From positions 2,294,001 through 2,358,000 of the forward strand of contig OZ219783.1 in NCBI GenBank assembly GCA_964291305.2: a DNA stretch of 64,000 bases, read 5' to 3'. Source of the stretch: VXNF01 sp964291305 (GTDB lineage: Bacteria; Actinomycetota; Acidimicrobiia; Acidimicrobiales; CATQHL01). Below are positions 52,592 through 61,990 of the stretch, in pieces. Position numbers and translations under genes: made by a program. The notes under the pieces were generated by a model. That model was not told the origin of the DNA. It saw only the letters and a list, made by a program, of their open reading frames with translations, and made no database searches. The first letter of the stretch is position 1. Every line of letters starts with the position of its first letter.

Positions 52592-52664
52592 AGCCCGAGC
52601 GGGGAATCGAACCCCGGACCTATTCATTACGAGTGAATCGCTCTGCCGACTGAGCTACTCGGGC
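52592..52664 (-). tRNA. tRNA-Thr (anticodon CGT)
   Basis: Complete cloverleaf on the minus strand, 73 nt, no encoded CCA. Acceptor GCCCGAG pairs with CTCGGGC; D-arm is GCTC/GAGC; the anticodon arm is ATTCA-CTCGTAA-TGAAT with anticodon CGT reading ACG; T-arm is CCGGG-TTCGATT-CCCCG with one wobble or mismatch. Decodes the ACG codon that dominates the poly-Thr tracts at 9-12 kb. Confidence 0.95.
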
Positions 52665-52736
52665 GCTGGTCCCGCCGGTCGCCGACCTGGACAGGAGTCC
52701 TACCAAAGGCTAACGGGCGCCGGAGAGACCGGGCGA

Positions 52737-54176
52737 TCAGTCCGGGGCTAATAGGGGCCAGGGGTTAGTGGCTTCTATCTGGCTGGCAACCTGCAAGAGC
52801 AGGTCTTCCCGGGCGTAGCTCGCAACGAGTTGGACGCCGAGGGGCAAGCCGCCGTCGGTGTGACCCATGGGGATCGAGATAGCGGGCTGGCCGGTGACGT
52901 TGAACGGCAAGGTAAAAATGCCATACGGCAGCGCATTGATGAAGCTCTGCAGGACGTTATCTGGCTCCGGGACCAACTCGCCGAGGCGGGGAGCGGGGCG
53001 AGCAGTAGCTGGGGTAAGCAGCAAATCCCAGCCGTCGGCCCACCAGGCAGCCATCTTCCGACCGAAGAGCTGGTGCGAATGCTGTGTTCGCAGAAAGTCA
53101 ACGGCGAGCGTCTGACGACCCTGCTCGACGGAGAACCAAGTGGCCGGTTCCAGGTCGTCGGCCCCGATAGGCCGTCCGAGCATCTCCTCCACCTGGTTGA
53201 CGGCAAAAGCTGCGCCAACGCCCCAGGTCGTGGCGAAGTCGGCCAGCAGACGCTCATCGGTCAGCGCCTCCGGGCCGGCAGGCTCCACCGTGTGGCCGAG
53301 CCCCTGAAGCGCCAGCGCCGCCCGCTCGACGGCCGCCGCGCATTCCGGGTCTACTTCCACCCCACCGCCGCCGGGGGACTCCAGCCAGAGGCCAATGCGC
53401 AGCCGGCCCGGATCACGGGTCGCCGCTTCGACGAAGGGCCGCTCGGGCGGTGGCGCGATCACGGTGTCGCCGGGGAAGGGCACCGCCTCTACATCTAAGA
53501 CTGCTGCGCTATCGCGCACGGTGCGAGACAGAACGTGCACCACTGACAGGCCAGATTCCTCGCCCTGTGGCCCCTTGGAGACCCGCCCCCTTGACGGCTT
53601 TAGACCCACCAAACCGCAAAGCGCCGCCGGGATGCGGATTGACCCTCCACCGTCGCTGGCGCCGGCCACCGGCACCATGCCCGACGACACCGCGGCCGCC
53701 GAGCCACCTGAAGAACCGCCAGAGCCAAGCTCGGTGTTCCAGGGGTTGCAGGTGGGGCCATAGGCCAGCGGCTCGGTTGTGGCCACCAGACCTAACTCGG
53801 GCGTGTTAGTACGGCCGACGAAAATGAAACCGGCCCGGCGTAAACACGTGACCTGGTTGCCATCGCTGGGGTGCGTGTAGCCGGCATCCCGCAGCGCCGT
53901 CATCCCTAGATGCAGCGGATCACCGGCTGAGGCGGGCCACAGATCTTTCAGCAACATCGGCACACCGCGGAACGGCCCGTGGGGCAAATCCGGCGACTCG
54001 GCGGCAGCCTGCGCCTTCTCATACAGCTTGTGGATAACCGCGTTCAGTTCCCCGTTAAGGGCATCGATGCGTCGAGTTGCTGCCTCCACCAACTCCGGAG
54101 GCGACACGTCCCCCGAACGCACCAACCCGGCAAGACCGGTGGCATCATGGGCTAGATAGTCCCGCTCCTCGATCAT
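52737..54176 (-). CDS. Amidase signature family hydrolase
   Basis: A 479-residue amidase. The Ser-cisSer-Lys triad is visible: Lys in VPMLLKDLWP (about residue 75), the Ser-rich GSGGSSGGSAAAV and SDGGGSIRIPAALCG. ATG at 54176 overlaps the upstream stop (ATGA); the frame continues to 54269 but inside the upstream gene. Cytosolic, substrate unknown. Being the last gene of a molybdenum hydroxylase/amidohydrolase/LLM cluster it may hydrolyse an amide intermediate of an N-heterocycle (inference). Confidence 0.88.
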   Translation of the reverse strand: MIEERDYLAHDATGLAGLVRSGDVSPPELVEAATRRIDALNGELNAVIHKLYEKAQAAAESPDLPHGPFRGVPMLLKDLWPASAGDPLHLGMTALRDAGYTHPSDGNQVTCLRRAGFIFVGRTNTPELGLVATTEPLAYGPTCNPWNTELGSGGSSGGSAAAVSSGMVPVAGASDGGGSIRIPAALCGLVGLKPSRGRVSKGPQGEESGLSVVHVLSRTVRDSAAVLDVEAVPFPGDTVIAPPPERPFVEAATRDPGRLRIGLWLESPGGGGVEVDPECAAAVERAALALQGLGHTVEPAGPEALTDERLLADFATTWGVGAAFAVNQVEEMLGRPIGADDLEPATWFSVEQGRQTLAVDFLRTQHSHQLFGRKMAAWWADGWDLLLTPATARPAPRLGELVPEPDNVLQSFINALPYGIFTLPFNVTGQPAISIPMGHTDGGLPLGVQLVASYAREDLLLQVASQIEATNPWPLLAPD

Positions 54177-55207
54177 GAGGTCGAAAGTTCTGCTGGCTGG
54201 GATGGGGCGGGGGCGAAGGTGTCGATCATGAGGCGGACATCGTCGCCCAGCGGGTAGAGAATCGGACATGTGCAGCCGTTACGACGGTAGTGCTCCACCT
54301 TTTCCAGACATTCCTGTGGTGTGCCGGCGGCGCAGATCATCTGAACCACATCGTCGGGCACCAGTTGGGCGGCCTCCTGCACCTGCTCCAGGGTAGCGGG
54401 CCAGGTAAGCACCCTTCCCACGTCGGCTAGCAGCGCCTCCGGCACCCCAGAGGCGGCCATGATGTGCGGCTGCTGGCCCAGATACTGCGTCACCAGCAGG
54501 CGGGCAGCATCAAGCGCGGCCTGGCGATCCTCATCCACCGAGCAGACCACCAACTGCGGGCGGTCTAAATCGTCAACCGAACGTCCGGCCCGGGCGGCGC
54601 CGCGCTCCAGAGCCTCCATGGCGCGTTGGTTGTAACTGGGCGAAACCAAGTAGTTCAGCACGACACCATCGGCGATCTGGCCGGTCAACTCCAGCATCTT
54701 GAAGCCGGTAGCGCCGATGTAAATGGGCACCTCTTTGGGGCGCCGCTCCTGAAACACATAGTCCAACTCCACACCGTCGAGCTGCACGAACTCGCCTTCG
54801 TAGGTGACGTTCTGGTCGGCTAACAGCGCCCTTACCGACTCCACTACCTCGCGCATCTGGCGCAGAGGGCGGCGGCGATCTATGCCCACCTTGCGGGCCA
54901 GCGGATCCCACCAAGCGCCGACACCTAGCATCACCCGCCCGGGTGCTAGGTCGTCGAGGGTAGAAAAGGTAGCGGCCAGCAATGCTGCGTTTCGGGTCCA
55001 AGAAGCCACCACGCCCGAACCCACTTTGATGCGGTCGGTAACCGCAGCGAAGGCAGCCATGGGCACGGTGGCTTCCCTCACGAGGCGGCTTTCGGCCTGC
55101 CAGACGGCCTCGAACCCTTTCGCTTCGGCGTACTGCACGTACTCCATGGCCTGTCGCAGCGGGTGGGCGTCCTGCAGGTACATGGCCACACGGGTGTCTT
55201 GGTTCAT
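54173..55207 (-). CDS. LLM-class flavin-dependent oxidoreductase
   Basis: A 344-residue luciferase-like TIM barrel using FMN or F420. Typical pieces are AEAKGFEAVWQAESRLVREA, DRIKVGSGVVASWTRNAALLAATFSTLDDLAPGRVMLGVGAWW (in parts: SGVVASWTRN, LDDLAPGRVMLGVG) and the C-terminal AAGTPQECLEKVEHYRRNG. F420 use is likely for this lineage but not proven. It could cleave a ring or act on an amide intermediate in the catabolic cluster. Confidence 0.85.
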   Translation of the reverse strand: MNQDTRVAMYLQDAHPLRQAMEYVQYAEAKGFEAVWQAESRLVREATVPMAAFAAVTDRIKVGSGVVASWTRNAALLAATFSTLDDLAPGRVMLGVGAWWDPLARKVGIDRRRPLRQMREVVESVRALLADQNVTYEGEFVQLDGVELDYVFQERRPKEVPIYIGATGFKMLELTGQIADGVVLNYLVSPSYNQRAMEALERGAARAGRSVDDLDRPQLVVCSVDEDRQAALDAARLLVTQYLGQQPHIMAASGVPEALLADVGRVLTWPATLEQVQEAAQLVPDDVVQMICAAGTPQECLEKVEHYRRNGCTCPILYPLGDDVRLMIDTFAPAPSQPAELSTS

Positions 55208-55260
55208 AGGTTTCTCCTGGTGGTATGCCAGATGCGCGGAGTTCGGGTCAAAACCAGGTC

Positions 55261-56310
55261 TCAGTCCAGATCGTCGAGGCGGCGAAAGAGTCGCTGGGCG
55301 GCCTCGGCGGCCTTGGCCCGAATCTCGGCGGCGTCTACCCGGGTTGGTTGGCCATTAGCCCACACCACTTCGCCGGCCACCTCCACCCGCTCGGGGCGCA
55401 CGCCGGGGCTGAAAGCCAGGTGCCAGGGCTCCATGGGGGTGTAGCTCCAAGTGACCTTGTCGCTGCGAGCCTCGGGCATAAGGTCCCAGCCGGTCGCCAG
55501 CCATGTCCAGGGGGTTTCCGGCCAGGCGGTCACGTCGCTCTCGCGCAGGCGCACGTAAGCCAGGCGAAACTCCTCCAGCATGTCGGCACCGATGCCGTCG
55601 GTGCCTAGCGCCACGGGGTTGCCGCTGGCAGCGAAGCGAGCCGGGGCAGCGTAGCCCACGGAGTTGTTCATATTGGAGCGAGGGTTGTGCACCAGGGTGC
55701 CTGCCAGTTGGTGGTCATCGGGCAGGTGAACGCCGTGGATCAGCAGCCAGTCGGGTTGGCTGAGGCCGGCGAGCCGCTGTGAGGCAAGGCTGTCGGCCTC
55801 GCCCTCAGCCACGTGAACGTGCACGCCCACGCCCAGGTCCAAAGCCAGGCCAGCGGCGGCCTCCAAGGTGGCATCAGTGCAGCTAAAAGCGGCGTGGATG
55901 CCAACGTAGCCAGCGCCGCCGGCACGCAGATAGCGCTCGTTCTCGGCTAGCCCTCGGCGGGCGCCGTCGGCGCCGTGGCGGTCGGTGACGCCATAGGCGC
56001 AGCTGGCCCGCACACCCACCGTGGCGCAAGCCTCAGCAATGACCGACAGCGAGCCCTCGATGGCGTTGGGCGATTCGTGGTGGTCGATGACCGCGGTGCA
56101 GCCCACCTCCAGGCACTCCAGCGCTCCCAGCATGGCCGACCAGTAGATGAGGTCTGGGTCTAAAGCCCGATCCAGTCGCCACCAGATCAACTCCAGGATC
56201 TCCAGAAACCCATGCGGCGTCCGAGGCGGGGCCGGCATCCCCCGAGCCAGGGACGAATACAGGTGGTGATGGGCACAGACCAGCCCCGGAGTGGTATAGC
56301 CCGAAGTCAT
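55261..56310 (-). CDS. Amidohydrolase (SsnA/guanine deaminase-like), short N-terminus
   Basis: A 349-residue metal-dependent hydrolase. Metal ligands: HHH in LVCAHHHLYSS, HVHVAEGEAD, IHGVHL and GTDGIGADM. SsnA-type proteins sit beside xanthine dehydrogenase-like genes and probably deaminate or open a purine-like ring. Homologues start with about 55-60 residues of a beta-sandwich domain; here only about 14 residues precede the HxH motif and the next gene ends 24 bases upstream, so the N-terminal domain is missing. The second small domain would be incomplete; activity is uncertain. Confidence 0.8.
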   Translation of the reverse strand: MTSGYTTPGLVCAHHHLYSSLARGMPAPPRTPHGFLEILELIWWRLDRALDPDLIYWSAMLGALECLEVGCTAVIDHHESPNAIEGSLSVIAEACATVGVRASCAYGVTDRHGADGARRGLAENERYLRAGGAGYVGIHAAFSCTDATLEAAAGLALDLGVGVHVHVAEGEADSLASQRLAGLSQPDWLLIHGVHLPDDHQLAGTLVHNPRSNMNNSVGYAAPARFAASGNPVALGTDGIGADMLEEFRLAYVRLRESDVTAWPETPWTWLATGWDLMPEARSDKVTWSYTPMEPWHLAFSPGVRPERVEVAGEVVWANGQPTRVDAAEIRAKAAEAAQRLFRRLDDLD

Positions 56311-56334
56311 AGGCCGAAAGTCATGAGCTGGGAA

Positions 56335-58962
56335 TCATGAAGCTGCGAAGGCCACACTGGCGCCAGAACCGTTGCCAGCTCCGTCAGCCTCGACACCCCA
56401 GGGGCGCTCACGGTTGGAGTCGTTGCGCATCGGCAGCTCGCTGCGCCAGACGCCGTCGAAGTCCGCCAGCGCAGCGGCCACAGCTCCCGCCGTGGGCACT
56501 AGGCCAATCTCGCCTACGCCCTTGATGCCATAAGGCGAGTCCGGCTGAGGCACCTCCACCAGCTTCACCTCCACCGGAGGCATGTCCTTGGGTCGAACGA
56601 TGGCCAGGCTGCGCAGAGTGGTGTTCAGCGGCCGGCCGTCCACATCGGAGGGGAACCCCTCGCTGAGGGCATACCCCAGGCCCATGTGCACCGAGCCCTC
56701 TATCTGGCCCTCGCAGAGCGTAGGATTTACCGCCTTGCCCACGTCGTGGGCGGCCAGCACCCGGCTGATCTCGCCGCTTTGGGGATCCAGCTCCACCAGC
56801 TGACAAGCAAACCCGAAGCACGAGTGGATCTTGGGGTGCTCCACGTCGTCGGCCAGCGAGTTGGTCCAGTCCACGACGTAGCTGCCCTCGTAGTCCACGC
56901 CGGTGCGACAGCCGTCGGCTAGCGCTACCCGACAGGCGTCGGCCACCGAGCCGGCACCCATAAGCGTGCCCCGGCTACCGGTCGTCTGCCCGGCGCCCAG
57001 CTCGCGGGTGGTGTCCACTATGATTCGCACTTTCTCAGCCGCCACGCCCAACTCGGTGACAGCCACCTGCTGGGCCACGGTGTGGATACCTTGGCCCATC
57101 TCGGTCCAGCAGTGGCGCACCTCTACGCTGCCGTCCTCGGTAAAGCGGACGACTGCTTTGGCCACCTCTCGCAGACCGTTACCCAAACCGGAGTTCTTCA
57201 GCCCCAGGCCAATACCCACCGGGCGGCCGGCGGCCCGGGCGGCGTCATAGGCTGGCTTCACCGCGTCCAAGCAAACCCGGGCGCCCACACAGCCATCGTC
57301 CATGATCTGGCCGGGCCCCCACACCGTCCCCGGCGTGACCACGTTGCGTGAGCGCATCTCCCAGCCGGAAATCCCCACGGCGGCAGCGAGTCGATCCATG
57401 ACGCCCTCCATGGCAAACTGCGCCTGGTTGGCGCCAAAGCCCCGGAAGGCCCCGCAAACAGGGTTGTTGGTGCGAGCCGCCACCGACTCCACATCGATGT
57501 TGGGCACCACGTAGGGGCCGCTGGCGTGACCGGCCGCCCGCTCCAGCACCTTCATACCCACCGAGGCGTAGGGACCGGAGTCGCCGATCATGCGAATTCG
57601 CAGTGCGGTGAGGTTGCCCTCGGAGTCGCAGCCGGCCGTGTAGGTCATGCGAATTGGGTGACGCTTGGGGTGCAGCAGCAACGACTCCTCACGCGACAGG
57701 GTGCACTTCACCGGCTTTCCCAGCAGGTGGGACGCCAGGGCCGTCTGAGCCTGGTTGGACATGTCCTCCTTGCCACCGAAAGCGCCGCCGTTGCTGACCA
57801 ACTCCACTGTCACTAGCGACGGATCGATGCCCAGCACCGAGGCGATCTGGTTGCGGTCGTCCCAAACGCCCTGACCGCCGGAATAGACGTAGAGCGCGCC
57901 GTCTGGGCGGGGCACCGCCAGGGTGGATTCCGGTTCTAGGAAGGCGTGTTCGATGCGCTGAGTCTGAAACGTTTCGGCAATGACATGGGCCGAGTTAGCC
58001 AGCGCCTCAGGAACATCGCCCCGACTGTAGCTAGAGACCGACAGCACGTTGCCGTCGAGTTGCCAGACTGCGTCTTCGGTGTCGGCCACAGCAGCAACCG
58101 GATCAGTGATGGGCCGAAGTGGCCGATACTCCACGTCGATGAGGCTGGCAGCGTGACGGGCAGTCTCCCGGTCGGCGGCCACCACGATGGCCAACACATC
58201 GCCCAGGTAGGAAGTGCGGCCGCCTTCGGGGATGAACACGGGCCAGTCGGTGTGAATTATGCCGACGCGCAGCTCGCCGGGCACGTCGGTGCCGGTGAAG
58301 ACCGCCTCCACACCGGGTATCGCCAGCGCTGCGGCCGTGTCGATGCGTAGCACGTCGGCTCGGGCGTGGTCGGCCAGGCGCAAGGCGGCGTGCAAGCAGC
58401 CGGGCGGGGCTAGGTCGTCGATGTAGGGACGGAAGCCACACGCCAGGTCGGTGGCCTCGTAGCGAATGCCGCTGGTGCCGACAATGCCTGGCTGCGCCAG
58501 CGCCGGCTCTTTGCCGTGGGCTAGGTCCTCCACCGCGTCGAGGATCTTGATGTAGCCGGTGCAGCGGCAGAGGTGGCCGCCCAGGTGGCGGGAGGCCTCC
58601 TCCCGGGTCAAGTCGTCACCTTTGCGGTCGATTAGCGCTTTGGCTCGCACCAAGATGCCGGGAGTGCAGAAGCCGCACTGCAGCGCACCGTGGTCGGCGA
58701 AGATGCCGGCGTAGCGCTCCCGCTCGGCGGGTTCGAAGCCCTCCAGGGTGAGCACCGAGGCCCCCTCCAGCTTGTCTAGCGGCACCTGGCAGGCCACTCG
58801 GGCGCGGCCGTTCAGCAGCACCGCACAGCAGCCACACTGGCCGCTGGGCGAGCAGCCGTCCTTGGGCGAGATGATGCCGAGTTCGCCGCGTAGGGCCTCT
58901 AGCAGGTGCGGGTGATCGTCACGACAAGTCACCGTTTGGCCGTTGAGTTCGAACTGTGCCAC
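56335..58962 (-). CDS. Fused molybdenum hydroxylase (2Fe-2S plus molybdopterin domains)
   Basis: An 875-residue xanthine dehydrogenase-type enzyme. Residues 1-155 are the small iron-sulfur subunit: C37 with C43/C46 (DGCSPSGQCGCC), C58 and the second cluster CGFC...CRCTGY. Residues 165-875 are the large molybdopterin subunit: SNGGAFGGKED, NPVCGAFRGFGANQ, and GIKGVGEIG with the catalytic Glu. The fused layout resembles selenium-dependent-type or XdhD-type hydroxylases (from recollection). No FAD-binding subunit is in the window. It probably hydroxylates a purine or related N-heterocycle. Confidence 0.88.
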   Translation of the reverse strand: MAQFELNGQTVTCRDDHPHLLEALRGELGIISPKDGCSPSGQCGCCAVLLNGRARVACQVPLDKLEGASVLTLEGFEPAERERYAGIFADHGALQCGFCTPGILVRAKALIDRKGDDLTREEASRHLGGHLCRCTGYIKILDAVEDLAHGKEPALAQPGIVGTSGIRYEATDLACGFRPYIDDLAPPGCLHAALRLADHARADVLRIDTAAALAIPGVEAVFTGTDVPGELRVGIIHTDWPVFIPEGGRTSYLGDVLAIVVAADRETARHAASLIDVEYRPLRPITDPVAAVADTEDAVWQLDGNVLSVSSYSRGDVPEALANSAHVIAETFQTQRIEHAFLEPESTLAVPRPDGALYVYSGGQGVWDDRNQIASVLGIDPSLVTVELVSNGGAFGGKEDMSNQAQTALASHLLGKPVKCTLSREESLLLHPKRHPIRMTYTAGCDSEGNLTALRIRMIGDSGPYASVGMKVLERAAGHASGPYVVPNIDVESVAARTNNPVCGAFRGFGANQAQFAMEGVMDRLAAAVGISGWEMRSRNVVTPGTVWGPGQIMDDGCVGARVCLDAVKPAYDAARAAGRPVGIGLGLKNSGLGNGLREVAKAVVRFTEDGSVEVRHCWTEMGQGIHTVAQQVAVTELGVAAEKVRIIVDTTRELGAGQTTGSRGTLMGAGSVADACRVALADGCRTGVDYEGSYVVDWTNSLADDVEHPKIHSCFGFACQLVELDPQSGEISRVLAAHDVGKAVNPTLCEGQIEGSVHMGLGYALSEGFPSDVDGRPLNTTLRSLAIVRPKDMPPVEVKLVEVPQPDSPYGIKGVGEIGLVPTAGAVAAALADFDGVWRSELPMRNDSNRERPWGVEADGAGNGSGASVAFAAS

Positions 58963-59015
58963 GGGTCTTTCTCCTGGGGAAGGGCGTTTCGGGTGGTTGT
59001 GTGGTCGCTTGGGGC

Positions 59016-61442
59016 TCAGGGCCGCTGGGCGATGCGGTCGGGGTGCAGGGCAATGTCGGCGGGGCGGATTGGCACCCGGTTCAGCGGCAAGCCAGTGGCC
59101 TGGCGAACCGCAGCCACCACCGCAGGGGTTGAAGAGATGGTGGGAGGCTCGCCGATTCCTTTAGCACCGAACGGGGCGCCCGGCTCGGGCTGCTCTATCA
59201 GGCGGGCGATGCGTACGTCGCACATGTCCAGCGCCGTAGGAATGAGATAGTCAGTGAAGCTGGCGTTGCGCACCCTGCCACCGTCCAGGACGATCTCCTC
59301 CATTACGGCCAGGCCGACGCCCTGGGCAATACCGCCTTCTATCTGTCCGACCGCCTGGACGGGATTCAGCACCCGGCCCACATCTTGGGTGGTAGCCACT
59401 TCTATGGTGCGCAGCAGGCCCAGGTCGGCGTCAACGTCCACGACGGCTCGATGGGCGGCGAAAGCGAAAGCCACGTGAGGCGTGCCCTGACCGTCGCTGT
59501 CTACCTCTGTGGTGGGCTCGTGGTGGTACTCAACCTCGTGGCGGAACTCCCTCTCGGCGGTTATGTCGGCCAGCTCACGACTGAGGCCGTCGGCTGAGTA
59601 CACCCGGCCGTCGCTCAAGTACAGCTCGCTGGCCGGAATGCCGGACTCGGCAGCCACGTAGGCCAGCAGCTTGTCGCGCACGCCTTCGCAGGCAGCTACC
59701 ACCGCCCCGCCCGACATCCAACTCTGACGGCTGGCCGAGGACGACCCGGCAGAACCGATAGAGGTGTCAGCGGGGTTGAGCAGCACCTGCTGGACGCCCA
59801 GCACTTCCCGGGCGATCTGCTGAGCGAGGGTTACAAAGCCCTGGCCCACCTCCACGCAGGCGCAGGTGATGGTAGCTACGCCCTCCGACAGCCGACAGGC
59901 GGCGGTGGAGTAGTCATCGAAACCCTCAGAGAACATGAGGTTCTTGATGCTGGCCGCGTACCCCACTCCCCGTCGCACGTGAGTGCCGTCGGCGGTGCGC
60001 CCAGAGCCGCCGGGGCGGGCCATAAGGTCTGCGGCGTCGTGACTGCTATCGGGCCCATTGCCCATCCCGTTGGATCCCGACGGCAGTGGGTACTCGCTCA
60101 GGGATTCCAGCAGTTCGGCCACGGGGGCGGTGCCGGTGATCTTCTGGCCGGTGATGAGGGTGTCGCCGGGCTCCAGAGCGTTGCGCAGCCGCAACTCCAG
60201 CGGGTCGAAGCCTAAGACGTCGGCTAGTCGGTCCATCTGGGCCTCGTGAGCAAAGCAGACCTGTACCACTCCGAAACCTCGCATGGCCCCGCAGGGAGGA
60301 TTATTGGTGCGCATCCCCCAGCCATCCACGACGGCGTTGGGCACCTTGTAGGGGCCTGCGGCAAAGAAGCAGGCGTTGGCCAGCACCGCCGCAGTTGTAG
60401 AGGCGTAGGCCCCGCCGTCCAGCGTGACCTGAGCCTCCACCTTTACCAGTCGACCGTCGGCGGTGGCGTGATGGCGGTAGCGCATTCGCGCTGGGTGGCG
60501 ATGAACGTGGCCGAAGAACGACTCCTCCCGGTTGTACAGCATCTTCACCGGGCGGCCAGTGTGCAACGCCAGCAGACATAGGTGGATCTGCAGGGTGACA
60601 TCCTCGCGGGCACCAAACGCCCCGCCCACGCCGGCCAGCGTGAGATGCACCTTCTCCGGCGGCAAGTCAAGGGCCTGGGCGATCTGCCGCTGGTCGGCGT
60701 GCAGCCACTGGGTGGAGATAAATAGCTCCACGCCACCGTCGCTAGTGGGCAGCGCCAGTCCCGACTCGGTGCCCATAAAGGCCTGGTCCTGCATGCCCAC
60801 CTCGTAGTCACCTTCCACGATGACCTCGCCGGTGGCCGACGGGTCGCCGTGGCGGATACGGATGTGGCGGAACAGGTTCCCCTCGGGGCCGATGGGTGGG
60901 GCGTCGGCCGCAGCAGCCGCATCGGTGACGGCCGGCAGCGGCTCGTAGTCCACGACGATGGCTTCGGTAGCCAGGCGAGCGGTCTCGGGATGGTCAGCGG
61001 CTACCAGCGCCACCGGCTCGCCGCAGTAGCGCACCACCTCGACGGCCAGCACCGGCTGGTCGGCGTGCTCGAGTCCGTACATGCCCTCACCCGGGACATC
61101 TTCGGCGGTCAGCACTGCACGCACGCCGGCGATGGCCAGGGCTGGGGCAATGTTGATGGAGCGGATGCGGGCGTAGGGGTGCGGCGAGCGCAGCGCTCGG
61201 CCCCAGAGCATGCCGTCGGCCCACAGATCCGAGGAGAAGGCAAAGGCCCCGGTGGTCTTGGGAACGCCGTCGGGACGCACCACGCTCTCACCTATGCGCC
61301 CGGAGGTACGAGGACGTGCCGGCGCCGCTACGTTCCCGGCACCGCTCAGCGCTGCGGCACCAGCTGCTCCGGTCACCCCAGCTGCTCCGGTCACCTCTGG
61401 CTCGCCCAAATCCAACCGCTGCACCTCATAAGTACACACCAA
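59016..61442 (-). CDS. Xanthine dehydrogenase-type molybdopterin-binding subunit
   Basis: An 808-residue large subunit similar to PucD/XdhD. N-terminal hammerhead domain: GESVVRPDGVPKTTGAFAFSSDL, ALRSPHPYARI and YCGEPVALVAADHPE. Mo-binding parts: GVGGAFGAREDV, NPPCGAMRGFGVVQ, GSAGSSSASR and GAPFGAKGIGEPP. The first 50 residues are Ala/Gly-rich with a repeated VTGAAG motif and are not typical. It is directly upstream of the fused gene (53-base gap), so one product may partner the other's electron carriers. Substrate not deducible. Confidence 0.9.
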   Translation of the reverse strand: MVCTYEVQRLDLGEPEVTGAAGVTGAAGAAALSGAGNVAAPARPRTSGRIGESVVRPDGVPKTTGAFAFSSDLWADGMLWGRALRSPHPYARIRSINIAPALAIAGVRAVLTAEDVPGEGMYGLEHADQPVLAVEVVRYCGEPVALVAADHPETARLATEAIVVDYEPLPAVTDAAAAADAPPIGPEGNLFRHIRIRHGDPSATGEVIVEGDYEVGMQDQAFMGTESGLALPTSDGGVELFISTQWLHADQRQIAQALDLPPEKVHLTLAGVGGAFGAREDVTLQIHLCLLALHTGRPVKMLYNREESFFGHVHRHPARMRYRHHATADGRLVKVEAQVTLDGGAYASTTAAVLANACFFAAGPYKVPNAVVDGWGMRTNNPPCGAMRGFGVVQVCFAHEAQMDRLADVLGFDPLELRLRNALEPGDTLITGQKITGTAPVAELLESLSEYPLPSGSNGMGNGPDSSHDAADLMARPGGSGRTADGTHVRRGVGYAASIKNLMFSEGFDDYSTAACRLSEGVATITCACVEVGQGFVTLAQQIAREVLGVQQVLLNPADTSIGSAGSSSASRQSWMSGGAVVAACEGVRDKLLAYVAAESGIPASELYLSDGRVYSADGLSRELADITAEREFRHEVEYHHEPTTEVDSDGQGTPHVAFAFAAHRAVVDVDADLGLLRTIEVATTQDVGRVLNPVQAVGQIEGGIAQGVGLAVMEEIVLDGGRVRNASFTDYLIPTALDMCDVRIARLIEQPEPGAPFGAKGIGEPPTISSTPAVVAAVRQATGLPLNRVPIRPADIALHPDRIAQRP

Positions 61443-61495
61443 GTTTTACATTTTGTCAAAGGAATCTGGCTAGACAGCGACGGCGGATCGCGGTT

Positions 61496-61990
61496 CTACG
61501 GTGAGGAAGCGGCCGGGTCTGATACCAGCGGCGGCTCGGCCGACCAGGGGAAATCGATCCAAAGGTCGGTGCGGCGCCAGATGTAGTTACATTTCACCAC
61601 CGAGCGGGGTTTCTCGTAGAGCACCGCGGTGCGTACCTCGCCCACCCGAGCGGTGCAGAAGTCCCGCACCATCTCCAGCGTGTGGCCGGTGTCAGCCACG
61701 TCGTCGGCTATCAGCATTCGGGCATCGTCGAGGTCCACTAGCTCTAGGTATGGCGGCAGCACCACCGGCACCTCGTGACGCTCGTCCACATCGGCGTAGT
61801 ACTCCACGTTCATCACGAAGATGTTCTTCTGGCTGAGGGCGTAGCCCAGAGAGCCGGCAATGAACAGGCCGCCGCGGGCGATTGACAGTATGACGTCGGG
61901 GCTGTAGCCGTCATCCACCACCATCTGAGCCAGCTCTCGGGCGCCTACCCCATAGGCCTCCCAAGTCAGTACCTCTCGCGGTTCACTCAT
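61496..61990 (-). CDS. Phosphoribosyltransferase (xanthine/guanine-like)
   Basis: A 164-residue type I phosphoribosyltransferase. The PRPP motif is ARMLIADDVADTGHTLEMV (about residues 92-110), with upstream ARGGLFIAGSLGYAL as the nucleotide-binding loop. The size and the IARGG loop suggest a xanthine- or purine-type enzyme. Its ATG overlaps the upstream stop (ATGA); 53 bases separate it from the molybdenum hydroxylase, so purine salvage and catabolism share a transcription unit. Confidence 0.85.
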   Translation of the reverse strand: MSEPREVLTWEAYGVGARELAQMVVDDGYSPDVILSIARGGLFIAGSLGYALSQKNIFVMNVEYYADVDERHEVPVVLPPYLELVDLDDARMLIADDVADTGHTLEMVRDFCTARVGEVRTAVLYEKPRSVVKCNYIWRRTDLWIDFPWSAEPPLVSDPAASSP

